The notes beneath the pieces were generated by a model. That model was not told the origin of the DNA, did not search any database, and was given only the letters and a program-made list of their open reading frames with translations. Shown here piece after piece: positions 16,675 through 25,829 of a stretch of DNA of 51,492 bases. The stretch is from Candidatus Gastranaerophilales bacterium. GTDB lineage: Bacteria; Cyanobacteriota; Vampirovibrionia; Gastranaerophilales; Gastranaerophilaceae. Position 1 is the stretch's first letter, and each line of letters begins with the position of its first letter. The DNA is taken from the NCBI GenBank assembly GCA_944326015.1, contig CALVCJ010000004.1, positions 1 through 51,492 on the forward strand, written 5' to 3'. A program made the position numbers and the translations under genes.

Positions 16675-18288
16675 ATGGCTGTTATTATATCAACTTCAAA
16701 AGGTGAACAAAAATTTGCAAAAGATGTTATAAATGTAGGAACCAACCCAAATTGCGATATCGTGTTAAATACTGACTACGATGTATTGCTTACGCTTGAA
16801 TATAAGCCTTACGAAAATAAGTGTATTATAATAAATACATTCAAAAGCGATAAGGTTCTTTTTAAAGGGCAGCCTGTCAAAAGAGTAGAAGTAAGCAATG
16901 TATGCAAGCTTATGTTTGCAGGAAGCAATGAATTTTTGATTATAAAACTTATTGCAGATGCCCCTGTTCAGCATACCAAAACGGTAACATCAATTGGCAA
17001 GGAAGATTTGACGGAAGAAGATATAAAAGGCCTATACGGAAAAGATGTAAATGCAATTACAAAAGTAAAGCTTGAAAAACAGAAAGAAGATTTGGAAAAT
17101 GCGCGTGTTGCAATTATTAAGCAGGTCGCATTTCATATAAACGATTTGAAACAGAAATTGTCAGCAAATGTAAAGACTAGCATATTTCTGCACATCGCAA
17201 TGTTTTTAAGTTCAATGGTTTGCGCCTTCGGTGTTTCAAATTACCTCATGGGGCTAGAAATTAAAGAATCTGCGAATTTTCTTCACCTTCCGACAAATAT
17301 AAAAGTCTGGCTGATATATTCAGTTTTAATTTATGGAATTTGTTTGCTTCTTAAACAGGGTATATATTTATATCTTCAAAGCAATATTCAGAAAGAAATG
17401 TCAAAATCGGCAAAATTAGGGCAGAGTTTTATGCTTATTTTTTCGTTAATTTTTGTGTTAGGAATTTATGTTGTAAACCTGGTTTATTATATGAATTTGA
17501 ATGATTTTATGACATTTGCTGTATTTATATCATTTTTTTTCGCGGGGATAATGGCTGTTCTTGCAATAAGCTGCGGTTACTTTAAATGTAACGATTTTGA
17601 ATGGACTATTACACTTGATAAATATGAATACAGAGAAGATTTTGAAAGTGTTATAAAATCATACAGACAGTGGATAGAGAGATATATAAACAGTTTGAGC
17701 AACTCAAAATTGCAGTATATAAGAGATAAAATGTTTAATCTTCAGCTGAAATCTGTAGGAGAAACTATTGTCGGGATTTTAACAGCACCTTTTCTCGCTT
17801 ATGGTGTTTCAAATACTCTTGCTATGTGTTTTCCGGAAGCTGCAGGATGGGTTAGAATCACAGGATTGAGAATTAGTCCGGTATTTTTATTTCTTGCAAC
17901 TTTTATGATTATATTCGCTTTTTTTTCTTTTGTAAATGCATTTTTCTGTACAAAGAAAATTCAAGGCTCACAGATAATTAAGCAGGACGGATTTTCAGAC
18001 TACCAGCACCACGGTGTCACAATATACGGGCTTGAAGGAGTGAGAAGATTGAATTTTGAGAAGAACCGTTCGTTAGCAATTGCCTGTGCAATTATTTTTA
18101 TAGAATTTGCAATGAACGTTTCATATTTTATGACTGAAATTGGCGGAGATTTGCAGGGTATGTTTTTAAGTTTGGTAGCAGCACTTGTTCCAACTGCCCT
18201 TTTGATAGCAGAAACTATGATGCTAAGCCAGACTAAGTTTGATATTTATGCTTGTGATGAATTACTTGCTAAAGTAGATAAAGATTGA
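16675..18288 (+). CDS. FHA-like domain protein with eight membrane segments
   Basis: The first 100 residues resemble a forkhead-associated domain: VINVGTNPNCDIVLNTDYDV, then beta-strands ending in MFAGSNEFLIIKLI. The canonical phosphothreonine-binding Arg is not obvious. A charged helical linker (EDLTEEDIKGLYGKDVNAIT, KVKLEKQKEDLENARVAII) leads into about eight hydrophobic helices between residues 165 and 525. At 537 aa it matches no transporter I recognise. It has an AGAGGAT ribosome binding site, 17 bases after the VWA gene, and is followed two bases on by the TonB-like gene. It is probably the membrane core of the operon's complex. Confidence 0.65.
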   Translation: MAVIISTSKGEQKFAKDVINVGTNPNCDIVLNTDYDVLLTLEYKPYENKCIIINTFKSDKVLFKGQPVKRVEVSNVCKLMFAGSNEFLIIKLIADAPVQHTKTVTSIGKEDLTEEDIKGLYGKDVNAITKVKLEKQKEDLENARVAIIKQVAFHINDLKQKLSANVKTSIFLHIAMFLSSMVCAFGVSNYLMGLEIKESANFLHLPTNIKVWLIYSVLIYGICLLLKQGIYLYLQSNIQKEMSKSAKLGQSFMLIFSLIFVLGIYVVNLVYYMNLNDFMTFAVFISFFFAGIMAVLAISCGYFKCNDFEWTITLDKYEYREDFESVIKSYRQWIERYINSLSNSKLQYIRDKMFNLQLKSVGETIVGILTAPFLAYGVSNTLAMCFPEAAGWVRITGLRISPVFLFLATFMIIFAFFSFVNAFFCTKKIQGSQIIKQDGFSDYQHHGVTIYGLEGVRRLNFEKNRSLAIACAIIFIEFAMNVSYFMTEIGGDLQGMFLSLVAALVPTALLIAETMMLSQTKFDIYACDELLAKVDKD

Positions 18289-18290
18289 TT

Positions 18291-19046
18291 ATGAATATTT
18301 TAAAAATTTTTGTAATAATTGCATTTATTGTTGTAACATTTACTACGCTGAAACTTCATCCTGATATGCATCAGCCTATGATTATTGAAGATTCTGACTT
18401 CAAACTTACAAGGATAAGTGATACCTTGTCTACAAAAAATATACCAGTCACTGCTTCGACACAAAAGCCAAAAACAACAGAAAAAATTGTTCAGCCTTCA
18501 CAAAATATTCAAAAAACTAAAAAAGAAACAGAAAAAAAGGAAAAAACATATAAACCCAGAAAAAGTCAGGATACATCCCAGTTTGAGCTTTTACAGCAGC
18601 TGATAAAAGAATCAGAAAAAAAGGTTCAACAGCAGAAGCAGGCTCCGCTGAAAAAAGCTGACAATAATTTTGAAAATCCGTATATGAGTGAACAAGAAGA
18701 AATTATTGCCTGGAATAAATGGCGAAGTAACCTGCAAAACAGGATTATGCGCGATTCCAAAATAGATTACGCACCTCTGGGTACGATATTTCTTTTTACC
18801 TTTGTTGTTGACAAATACGGAAATATTTCCAATATAAAAGTTGAATGTTCAAATCCGAATTACATGGATATCGCAAGAAACAATGTTAAACCTGCGATTT
18901 CTCGTCTTCAAAAAGATTCAATACTAAATTTCCCTAAAGGCACTCAAAGGACTTCCACTGTGGTTACAGGATTATTTCTAATAGGACTTGAAGAGCGCTA
19001 CTCAACTCCGGAAGACTTTTCTGATTATGAAAGGGTAACATACTGA
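18291..19046 (+). CDS. TonB-like protein with periplasmic C-domain
   Basis: ATG 18291 lies two bases after the previous stop and starts an uncleaved membrane anchor (MNILKIFVIIAFIVVTFTTL). Residues 40-130 form a Lys/Pro/Gln-rich, probably extended linker. The last 110 residues have the TonB-C pattern (WNKWRSNLQNRIMRDSKI, TIFLFTFVVDKYGNISNIKV, ARNNVKPAISRLQKD). This is the canonical TonB layout of anchor, spacer and C-domain in 251 aa. No exbB or exbD is adjacent. The FHA-like eight-TM protein could take that place, which is an inference. Confidence 0.7.
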   Translation: MNILKIFVIIAFIVVTFTTLKLHPDMHQPMIIEDSDFKLTRISDTLSTKNIPVTASTQKPKTTEKIVQPSQNIQKTKKETEKKEKTYKPRKSQDTSQFELLQQLIKESEKKVQQQKQAPLKKADNNFENPYMSEQEEIIAWNKWRSNLQNRIMRDSKIDYAPLGTIFLFTFVVDKYGNISNIKVECSNPNYMDIARNNVKPAISRLQKDSILNFPKGTQRTSTVVTGLFLIGLEERYSTPEDFSDYERVTY

Positions 19047-19186
19047 TGAGTGGAATAAAAATAACAATTATTGCAATTTTAACTTTACTTGTTCTGGCGG
19101 TTTCTACAGTTATTACCGCAAATTTCAAACCTAAGATGCATAAAACAATTCAATTAGAAAACATTATTTTTAAAAGGAGTGAATAA
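19046..19186 (+). CDS. Tiny membrane protein, 46 aa
   Basis: The ATG overlaps the TonB-like stop as TGATG. The product has one hydrophobic helix (ITIIAILTLLVLAVSTVITA) and a short C-terminal tail ending KRSE. The start MSGIKITIIAIL is very similar in kind to the anchor of the preceding TonB-like protein, including F.P.MH (NFKPKMHKT versus LKLHPDMHQP). It may be a truncated paralogue of that anchor or a small complex subunit. Confidence 0.6.
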   Translation: MSGIKITIIAILTLLVLAVSTVITANFKPKMHKTIQLENIIFKRSE

Positions 19187-19188
19187 CT

Positions 19189-19368
19189 TTGTTCAAAATA
19201 ATTTGCGCTATTCTATGCGTATTACTGGAAATACCTTTTGCACTGAAGTTTATTAAGGCAAAGCAAAATTTTGATATAATAAGACAGACTGCAATTTTAA
19301 TTATTATGTTTATTGTTACACTTGTATTTTTCATGATTTATAAATTAGGATTATTTATGATAAGATAA
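19189..19368 (+). CDS. Tiny two-TM membrane protein, 59 aa
   Basis: A TTG start sits behind a strong AAAAGGAG at the end of the previous gene. Two hydrophobic helices (IICAILCVLLEIPFALKFI and TAILIIMFIVTLVFFMIY) are separated by the polar stretch KAKQNFDIIRQ. The gene follows the 46-aa gene by two bases and precedes the zinc-ribbon gene by seven, so it is part of the same operon. No family was recognised. Its size and layout suggest an accessory subunit of a membrane complex. Confidence 0.6.
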   Translation: MFKIICAILCVLLEIPFALKFIKAKQNFDIIRQTAILIIMFIVTLVFFMIYKLGLFMIR

Positions 19369-19375
19369 TTTTGTT

Positions 19376-20191
19376 ATGTATAGATGTAGAGAATGTAAAA
19401 CTGAATACAGAGAAAAAGTTGAATACTGCGATTGCGGGAATAATACATTTGACTATGTAGAAGATAAAAAATCTGCAGTGTGCGAAAACCAGAAACGCTC
19501 AATGAGTCTTGAAAAAAAAGCTGAAATCGTCTCAAGTATATTTTTTGTATTTTGTATAATTTTATCAATTCTTGTCTGGATGATACCTGTAGGAGGAAAT
19601 TCTGCTCAGAAGAAAAAGTCACCGGCGCAGGTAAAACAAAAGCCTATAGTGACAAAAGCTATACCTGATATTGATAAAATTTGGGATGATACACCTCATT
19701 ATAATCCGCCGGAACAGCAGCCAGAACAACAGAAAATTATTCCTGCGGATTATATAAAAAATACTTCACAATCAAATACCAAAAACTCCGCTAAAAAAAC
19801 AAAAGAGCAGCTTCAAAAAAAAAATAATAATATGAGTGTAAATCCAGAGATTTTAATTCCGCCCTCACCTAAAAAACCGGCTTATAATCCAAACAGTCCC
19901 GATATGCTCAGATATAAAAATAATTTACGTGCCGCGTTATTTTCAAAATTTGCAGTTGGAAGTATTCAAGGTTCTGGTGAATGTTCTATAGAATTTTCTG
20001 TCGACAAATCAGGTAAGCTGATAAACAGAAAATTCTCAAAAGAATCTTCAAACAAAGGATTGAATGATACTGTTTATTATATGCTTATGAGTGTCCCGAG
20101 ATTTTCACCTCCTCCGCATGAATACAATGGTGAGAAAATTCGTATGAATTTCAAAATAAATAACGGGGATTATGCAATTACTATACATTAA
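19376..20191 (+). CDS. Zinc-ribbon, single-TM, TonB-C-like protein
   Basis: The N-terminus is a small zinc ribbon facing the cytoplasm (MYRCRECKTEY followed by YCDCGNN, four Cys). A membrane helix follows (IVSSIFFVFCIILSILVWMI, about residues 50-69). Then comes a Lys/Gln/Pro-rich spacer. The C-terminal 100 residues look like a TonB-C domain (YKNNLRAALFSKFAVGS, GECSIEFSVDKSGKLINRKF, MLMSVPRFSPPPHEYNG). At 271 aa it is the last gene of the operon. The same zinc-ribbon plus membrane-helix arrangement appears in two genes of the 46-48 kb operon, which hints at related systems. Confidence 0.65.
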   Translation: MYRCRECKTEYREKVEYCDCGNNTFDYVEDKKSAVCENQKRSMSLEKKAEIVSSIFFVFCIILSILVWMIPVGGNSAQKKKSPAQVKQKPIVTKAIPDIDKIWDDTPHYNPPEQQPEQQKIIPADYIKNTSQSNTKNSAKKTKEQLQKKNNNMSVNPEILIPPSPKKPAYNPNSPDMLRYKNNLRAALFSKFAVGSIQGSGECSIEFSVDKSGKLINRKFSKESSNKGLNDTVYYMLMSVPRFSPPPHEYNGEKIRMNFKINNGDYAITIH

Positions 20192-20302
20192 TCTTGATTT
20201 TCTTTTATGTATTTGTGTATTTTGACAGTTCAGTAAGGCGGGTAGTGTTATATGCTTGTAAAACATTAATTTAAAAATCTAATTAGATGTTCCAAAATTA
20301 TA

Positions 20303-21112
20303 TCAGTTATTGTTAGTGTATGGTGAAACAATTAAAGGCTCTGCAAGTTTTAGCTCAATTGTAGTGCCGTCAGGGATTTGAATGTTTTCTCCGCGCTGCA
20401 TTGCCCCGCGCAATCCTCCCCCTAAAGCACCGATACCGCCATAAATTCCCATATTCTCGCCCCAGTCATTGCAGCCGCCAAATGCTGTAAAAACTGTACC
20501 GATGAGCATTGAGCCTAATGCTCCAATTACAATATTGCTGGTCATTTTTTTTACACGCTCACTTTTGGCTTCCATATAAATATTTTCTGTAGAAATTTTA
20601 AGCATATTTCCGTCTGGTGTAAGTATTTCGTTAAAATTAATTTCTAAAGAGCCGCTTGCGTATGCGTATCCGGCGTTTTGCGCATCTGTAGCAGTTCCGT
20701 ATATCAAACTGCCGGCAGGAGCGATTAATACACCGTTATAAACAAAGTCCCGTGTAAGCTTAACTGTCAGTCTGTCGTTTTTCTCTAAACTGCCTGAACT
20801 TATCCCCGAATCAAACGTTACAGGAAACGTAGTCCCTTGAGGAACTTTCACAACCTGTCCGAACAATGGTCTTTGCTGCGGTTCAAAAGTATTATTTTTG
20901 ATTTCTTCTTCTACAAGTGGAATATAATTTGAGCGTTCATTATATTCATTGATTTCAGTTGAATTTTTCTTTTTAGTAAAATCTACAGGCTGAAATATTT
21001 GCGACTGTTTTCTGTCAAATTCGGCCTGTGCCTCATCGCTGAAATCATATTCCGCAAAAACAGGCATTGTTACAAATTGAAAACATATAAAGAGAGCCAA
21101 AATCTTTTTCAT
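20303..21112 (-). CDS. Secreted protein, TrbI/VirB10-like beta domain
   Basis: A 269-aa product with a signal peptide (MKKILALFICFQFVTMPVFA). The middle region VKVPQGTTFPVTFDSGISSG, LTVKLTRDFVYNGVLIAPAGS, LIYGTATDAQNAGY recalls the beta-barrel of VirB10/TrbI-type envelope proteins. A glycine-rich hydrophobic hairpin (IVIGALGSMLIGTVFTAFGG) follows, then a closing strand IPDGTTIELKLAEPLIV. No conjugation genes lie nearby, so a link to secretion is not supported. TATAAT lies about 10 bases before the ATG, and no ribosome binding site is seen. Confidence 0.55.
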   Translation of the reverse strand: MKKILALFICFQFVTMPVFAEYDFSDEAQAEFDRKQSQIFQPVDFTKKKNSTEINEYNERSNYIPLVEEEIKNNTFEPQQRPLFGQVVKVPQGTTFPVTFDSGISSGSLEKNDRLTVKLTRDFVYNGVLIAPAGSLIYGTATDAQNAGYAYASGSLEINFNEILTPDGNMLKISTENIYMEAKSERVKKMTSNIVIGALGSMLIGTVFTAFGGCNDWGENMGIYGGIGALGGGLRGAMQRGENIQIPDGTTIELKLAEPLIVSPYTNNN

Positions 21113-21189
21113 AATTACTTATATTATAAATGAATATTGAATTATTACAATATCCTTGTTATAATTGTTTGCACAGGAAAGGAAATTTT

Positions 21190-21795
21190 ATGGAAAATAT
21201 ATTGGAATTACTGGCTGTTGTTATAAGTGCTTATATTATTGGTTCTATACCCACAGGGTATATTATTGTTAAAGTATTTACAGGGGAAGATATAAGAACT
21301 ATTGGCTCAGGCTCTACGGGGGCAACTAATGTTAAAAGAGTTATGGGTAAAAAATGGTTTTTTATTACTCTGCTATTAGATGCTTTCAAGGGTGCTCTTC
21401 CTGTTGTGCTGGCCGCATTATTTGCCAAAACTTTTACAGGTATCGGCCTATTGCCTGTGCTTGCAGCGGTTGCCGTAATTCTCGGACACAGTAAGTCAAT
21501 ATTTCTTAAGTTTACAGGCGGAAAATCTGTTGCATCAGGGGTCGGCACAATTCTTGCTTTAAACTGGCAGGTTGGGCTTATTATTGCCGCAATATGGGCT
21601 GTAATCACATTTTTTACAAGATATGTTTCAGTCGGTTCAATTATCGCTCTTGCACTGTCGCCTTTCATAATGTGGGCTTTTAAAGCACCGATTGCATATA
21701 TTTGTTATTGCGCGCTGGGTGCTTTATATATAATCTGGCTTCATCGTTCAAATATTCAAAGGCTTATCAAAGGTGAAGAAAACAAGGTGAGATAA
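21190..21795 (+). CDS. plsY: Acyl-phosphate glycerol-3-phosphate acyltransferase PlsY
   Basis: PlsY transfers an acyl group from acyl-phosphate to glycerol-3-phosphate, the first committed step of phospholipid synthesis, in the inner membrane. ATG 21190 is chosen because of AGGAAAGGAAATTTT just upstream and because it removes an unlikely N-terminal extension. The 201-aa protein has five or more membrane helices and the three conserved loops: GSIPTGYIIVK, GSGSTGATNVKRVMGKK and GHSKSIFLKFTGGKSVASG. It is followed by a small membrane protein gene three bases later. Confidence 0.95.
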   Translation: MENILELLAVVISAYIIGSIPTGYIIVKVFTGEDIRTIGSGSTGATNVKRVMGKKWFFITLLLDAFKGALPVVLAALFAKTFTGIGLLPVLAAVAVILGHSKSIFLKFTGGKSVASGVGTILALNWQVGLIIAAIWAVITFFTRYVSVGSIIALALSPFIMWAFKAPIAYICYCALGALYIIWLHRSNIQRLIKGEENKVR

Positions 21796-21798
21796 ATT

Positions 21799-22002
21799 AT
21801 GGATTTTACGGTTTTATTAATAGGTTTAGGTGTAATAATTGTTTTATTTATTGTAGGAAAAATCTTTGCAATTCTGACAAAAATTTTCTTTGTAATTCTA
21901 CTTGTAGCTGTTCTGGCAGTCGGATTTTTCATCTGGCAGAATAACAATAAAGAAGTTCCTGTAAATAAAACAAGTTGTGCTACCTGTATGTATCTTCTTT
22001 AA
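21799..22002 (+). CDS. Small membrane protein, 67 aa
   Basis: Two hydrophobic helices (LLIGLGVIIVLFIVGKIFAI and FFVILLVAVLAVGFFIW) are followed by a polar tail with two Cys (SCATCMYLL). The gene starts three bases after plsY with a GGTGAG in the plsY end, so it is probably co-transcribed. It faces a large membrane protein gene on the other strand and ends two bases from it. No family was recognised. Confidence 0.6.
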   Translation: MDFTVLLIGLGVIIVLFIVGKIFAILTKIFFVILLVAVLAVGFFIWQNNNKEVPVNKTSCATCMYLL

Positions 22003-22003
22003 T

Positions 22004-24514
22004 TTATCCTTTTATCATTTTGTTGAAAACGTTGCTGTTTGTGAAATTTATTTCCTGAGCAGGAGGTTTGATTTCTTCTGCCTGAACAGTGGCACCGAAT
22101 TGTTCTTTTTTATCAACTTCATAAGTTTTAATCGGACGTTTACCGGTTAACCGTTTCATAAAGTCATAGTACTTTCTTTCAAAACCGGTTGCATTATTTT
22201 GTTTTTCTTCAAGAGCAATTAACTGGTCACGGGAGTGTGTTCCGACAGCTACTCCGACAGATTTTCTTGTCAGCCATTCACCTATTGTTGTATTAGTCAG
22301 TGTAATCCAGCTCATACCAAACAACGACTGGTGATATTGTTTGCTGAATGTGCTGTTAAATAAGTCTATCAATAGTGTTTGATAGAATAATCTTGAACCT
22401 TCCTGGACAAATCTTTCTTTAAATTTGGTTTTAGCACCTTCTACATCGTTACCGTTTGATTTCAGCATGACCATATTGTAGTTATCAGTCATCAGGAACC
22501 AGATTGTTGCAGCAAGCGCCGCTGTTTTTGCCATATTGGAAAGTTCGCTGTTTGAGATATTTGACATTGTATCTATGTTGAATGATTTTGTAATATTATC
22601 TTTTACATAATCCTGAAACTGTTTTGGTGTCAGATTTTTCTTTGCAGCTTGATGACCTATGTTTTCAATACTTTTAGCTAGTGAAGATACATTTGCAATT
22701 CTTCTAAGCAAATCCTGTTGTTCAACGGATAAGTTTGTTCCTGCTGCAATTTTTCCTGAGGATACTTTTTGTATAAACTCTTTTAGTGGGTTGATATCTG
22801 TAATATTTTTTTCTTTTGCGTAATTTTTTACAAGAATGTTTAGAGTATTTTGATCTTTGATATCTAATTTCAGAAATTTTGATTTTTTACTTATTGACTT
22901 GATAGCGTCATCTATAAATGTATACGGGAGAGTGCCGTATTTCCAGATAAATTTGAACGGAGCAAGGAAGAAGTTTACAAGAGGTTTAATTTTTTTGTCT
23001 TTTGCGCCTAAACTGATTGTACCATCATCGTTTACTGCAGTTTTTGCAATATTTCTATATTCTTCTGCAAGGTTGTTAAAACCATTTTTTTCCAATACAT
23101 TAGTTATTTCATCAAATTTTTCACGGGTAATCCGGTAATCCTTTATTTGTGTGAGGTCGTTGTAGTGTTTTTTAAAGAAGCCTGAAAAGTTTTTCCAGCC
23201 GCTTTCTACTGCAGGAATTTTCCGTAGTCCTTTTACTGCGAAGCCTCCACCGATTATTAATGCTAATGCTTTTACGATTGTATCAAATGACAGCAGCGGT
23301 TTTTGAGCTTTTTCTTTGTCTTCTTTTTTATTTTCAGATGCTTTGAACGATAAATCGGGCTTAATTTCTGCTTCCGGTGCATGATTTTTAAGATTTTCGG
23401 CTCTTGCCTCTTCAGGTGTTAATCTTGTAATATGTTTACCGTTAATAACACGCGAAAATGCTTCGGTTGTAAGTGTAGTTAAGGCAGTCATTAACATTAT
23501 GCCCATTTTAGAGTTATTAATATATTTATTCAATGCGCCGAGAGTTACAAGGGTAATATATGCGTTGAAACCTATTCTTGCCATTTCTTGTTTAAATCTT
23601 ACTTTTTGTTCATGTGATGCTGCATTTTTATCGTCATCCATCATTCTTGAGAGGTTATAGGCATCATTTGCAAGAAATATTGCCGGCGGAAGTCCTGAAA
23701 CGAGCCTGTTTAGCGATCTCTCATGTTTAGTGTCATAATTGCCTGTTTTAGGGTCAAACATTTTAACAGACCGCTGAAAGATTTTTGATGCTATTTCTTC
23801 TTCTGATTTCCCTTTAAGGTTATTTGCAGTTTCAAACAATCCGCGAAGAGAATTTACTTTTGCATCTATTTTTGAACGTTGTCTAATACCTTTAAAGAAT
23901 GGCTGTTGAAGTGTTTTTTGTGCCCAGCCTTTAAATGGTTTTATTTTGCCAAGTAAGGTTACTGTACCGTTGAGAATATCTGCTGGCAGAATTTTTATCG
24001 GGTAAATTAATCCATCCCAGATTAACTGCGGGATTGTTTTTTTGTAGAAAGTGATTTTATCACCTTCTATTTTTACCATATTATTAGCGAGTTTGGAATC
24101 TCTAATACTTTCATACAATTCCTGTCCGACCGAAGTTGTAATTTTGTTTCCGTCATTGCTTATCTTCTCAAGTCCTGTATATTTTTTTGCGAATTGTAGA
24201 AATTCATTAACACTATATTCTCCTGCTTTTTTATAAGACGGAGCAAACCTTAGGGCAATTCCGGCTGCAATTAATGCTCCTACAGTATATATAAGAGGCT
24301 TCATTTTGTCGTCTTTAGGAGCCGTTTTTTTATCTCCATTAAAAGAAAGACCTTTAAAAGATAATTCATTTGAAATACTTTTTAAAGGTCTCTCGTTTAT
24401 ATTATTTTTTGAAGACATGAATCCGGAAGATAGTGATGCTTGTCTCACAGGCAGTTCTCCGGATGATTTCTGTCGTTGTTTCACGGCATCGTAAGTTAAT
24501 CTTCCAATCAACAT
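22004..24514 (-). CDS. Large hypothetical membrane protein, 836 aa
   Basis: ATG 24514 is used because GGAAGGAAAAAG lies just before it; a longer frame upstream has no such signal. Near residue 50 the sequence ELSFKGLSFNG recalls short F.G motifs in other lineage proteins here. Hydrophobic segments occur near residues 80 (LIYTVGALIAAGIALRFA), 320-350 (AYITLVTLGALNKYI), 415 (IVKALALIIGGGFAV) and 670 (AALAATIWFLMTDNY), separated by long charged helical regions. The C-terminus is charged. No catalytic motif was recognised. It looks like a native, large inner-membrane protein of unknown role. Confidence 0.65.
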   Translation of the reverse strand: MLIGRLTYDAVKQRQKSSGELPVRQASLSSGFMSSKNNINERPLKSISNELSFKGLSFNGDKKTAPKDDKMKPLIYTVGALIAAGIALRFAPSYKKAGEYSVNEFLQFAKKYTGLEKISNDGNKITTSVGQELYESIRDSKLANNMVKIEGDKITFYKKTIPQLIWDGLIYPIKILPADILNGTVTLLGKIKPFKGWAQKTLQQPFFKGIRQRSKIDAKVNSLRGLFETANNLKGKSEEEIASKIFQRSVKMFDPKTGNYDTKHERSLNRLVSGLPPAIFLANDAYNLSRMMDDDKNAASHEQKVRFKQEMARIGFNAYITLVTLGALNKYINNSKMGIMLMTALTTLTTEAFSRVINGKHITRLTPEEARAENLKNHAPEAEIKPDLSFKASENKKEDKEKAQKPLLSFDTIVKALALIIGGGFAVKGLRKIPAVESGWKNFSGFFKKHYNDLTQIKDYRITREKFDEITNVLEKNGFNNLAEEYRNIAKTAVNDDGTISLGAKDKKIKPLVNFFLAPFKFIWKYGTLPYTFIDDAIKSISKKSKFLKLDIKDQNTLNILVKNYAKEKNITDINPLKEFIQKVSSGKIAAGTNLSVEQQDLLRRIANVSSLAKSIENIGHQAAKKNLTPKQFQDYVKDNITKSFNIDTMSNISNSELSNMAKTAALAATIWFLMTDNYNMVMLKSNGNDVEGAKTKFKERFVQEGSRLFYQTLLIDLFNSTFSKQYHQSLFGMSWITLTNTTIGEWLTRKSVGVAVGTHSRDQLIALEEKQNNATGFERKYYDFMKRLTGKRPIKTYEVDKKEQFGATVQAEEIKPPAQEINFTNSNVFNKMIKG

Positions 24515-24604
24515 TTCTTTTTCCTTCCCGTCATGTATTTTTAACTGAAAACAATATTTTGACAAGTGGGAGTATATACAAAATTTACAGTATTTAACAA
24601 ATAT

Positions 24605-25414
24605 CTAAATATATTTAATTATTTCTAGAATTAACGATTTGAATTTTGTTTTAGCTATCTTTGCCGCTTCTATAACTTCTTCATGCGACAATTTTGCGCC
24701 CGAGGCAGAGCTTGCGGCGTTTGTTATACAGCTAATACCTAGAACATCGAGTCCGCAATAATTAGCAACAATTGCTTCCGGAACTGTTGACATTCCGACA
24801 GCATCGCCGCCGAGTTTTCTAATCATATTGATTTCAGACGGAGTTTCATAAGAAGGTCCTGAATTTGCCCAGTAAATGCCCTCTTTTATGTCTATATTTA
24901 AATCATCTGCACTCTTTTTTGCAAGTTTAATAATATTTTTCTTATAAATTTGTGACATATCAGGGAAACGTTCCCCTAGTGTATCGTCGTTCAAACCTAT
25001 TAGTGGGTTTGTTCCCATATTGTTTATATGATCTGTTATAAGCATTAAATCAGCAGGTTTAAAGTTTTGATTGACAGCTCCAGCAGCATTTGTTAGAATT
25101 AAAGTTTTTATGCCGAGTGTTTTCATAACTTTAACGGGATAAGTTATTTCTTGCATTGTATGTCCTTCGTAGAAATGATTTCTGCCCTGCATCATTACAA
25201 TTTTTTTTTCTCTGATTTTTGCAAAAACAAGTCTTCCTTTGTGCCCTTGAACAGTTGATTTTACAAAGAAAGGAATTTCTGTGTAAGGTATTGCATAATC
25301 GCAGTATTCATCAGCAAGTTCACCCAATCCTGAGCCTAAAATAATGCCGATTTCTGGTTCAAAATTGTTTGTTTTTTCGTTTATATAATTAACTGTATTT
25401 TGTATTGAAATCAT
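24605..25414 (-). CDS. punA: Purine nucleoside phosphorylase (trimeric type)
   Basis: The enzyme cleaves purine (deoxy)nucleosides with phosphate to the base and (deoxy)ribose-1-phosphate. The 269-aa length fits the trimeric PNP/MTAP family. Motifs are GIILGSGLGELAD near the N-terminus, GRNHFYEGHTMQEITYPVKV, LILTNAAGAVN, the base-site Glu/Tyr segment YWANSGPSYETPSEINMI, and GGDAVGMSTVPEAIVANY. GAGGA lies ahead of the ATG. An MTAP or xanthosine preference is possible, but the PSYET and GMSTVPE pattern fits PNP best. It is in the same direction as the probable rpoZ, with a terminator between them. Confidence 0.92.
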   Translation of the reverse strand: MISIQNTVNYINEKTNNFEPEIGIILGSGLGELADEYCDYAIPYTEIPFFVKSTVQGHKGRLVFAKIREKKIVMMQGRNHFYEGHTMQEITYPVKVMKTLGIKTLILTNAAGAVNQNFKPADLMLITDHINNMGTNPLIGLNDDTLGERFPDMSQIYKKNIIKLAKKSADDLNIDIKEGIYWANSGPSYETPSEINMIRKLGGDAVGMSTVPEAIVANYCGLDVLGISCITNAASSASGAKLSHEEVIEAAKIAKTKFKSLILEIIKYI

Positions 25415-25431
25415 TGTATCCTCATTTAGTT

Positions 25432-25462
25432 AAAAAAGTTAGAGTTTTCTCTAACTTTTTTT
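25432..25462. terminator. Strong hairpin terminator between rpoZ-like gene and punA
   Basis: AAAAAAGTTAGAG (25432-25444), loop TTTT and CTCTAACTTTTTTT form a 13-bp perfect stem with U tracts in either direction. On the minus strand it ends the transcript of the 80-aa gene. Confidence 0.85.
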
Positions 25463-25489
25463 TGAATAACATTGCATTTTTTTGTAATA

Positions 25490-25732
25490 CTAACCAACTA
25501 ATCTGTCGTCATCAGCTTCTGCTGCTTTTACCATAATGGCATGTTCAACCGGATTTTCTTTTTTGTATGTAGTATCAAAATTTTCCTCAAAGTTAAAATC
25601 ATCATGGGCTTTTTTAGCTTGATTTTCATCTACAAGCTTTTTTGCGAGTTCAGCAATTTCGTAAACAAGCTGGTATCTATTATCTGTATTTTCATTTAAG
25701 TCCCATGCGACTCTAATTATTTGATCCATCAT
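25490..25732 (-). CDS. rpoZ: Probable RNA polymerase omega subunit
   Basis: The 80-aa product has the omega pattern: an N-terminal helix containing NRYQLVYEIAELAKKLVDE (family N(R/K)Y.LV...A..A+), then a variable acidic loop. A short (N/K)PVEHAIMVKA segment follows, matching the (K)PV..A(I/L)..(I/L) block that binds the beta-prime subunit. The C-terminus is EADDDRLVG. Omega helps assemble and stabilise RNA polymerase. It is a small monocistronic gene with GTGAGG before the ATG and a strong terminator after it. The match is by eye and the family is short, so some doubt remains. Confidence 0.6.
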   Translation of the reverse strand: MMDQIIRVAWDLNENTDNRYQLVYEIAELAKKLVDENQAKKAHDDFNFEENFDTTYKKENPVEHAIMVKAAEADDDRLVG

Positions 25733-25817
25733 AAATTAAAACCTCACTTTTTGTTTCTATATTTATAGTATAATACACAAGACTTTTTTGCAAGTAGCAA
25801 AAAATTTTGTATTGATG

Positions 25818-25823
25818 TATAAT
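25818..25823 (+). promoter_or_regulatory. -10 box, leaderless start of mlaD
   Basis: TATAAT ends six bases before ATG 25830, with no Shine-Dalgarno in TATTCT between them. Confidence 0.55.
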
Positions 25824-25829
25824 TATTCT

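Noticed and set aside
20303..21112. Type IV secretion component (VirB10)
   Set aside because: The similarity is limited to a beta-rich region, and no other secretion or conjugation gene is present.
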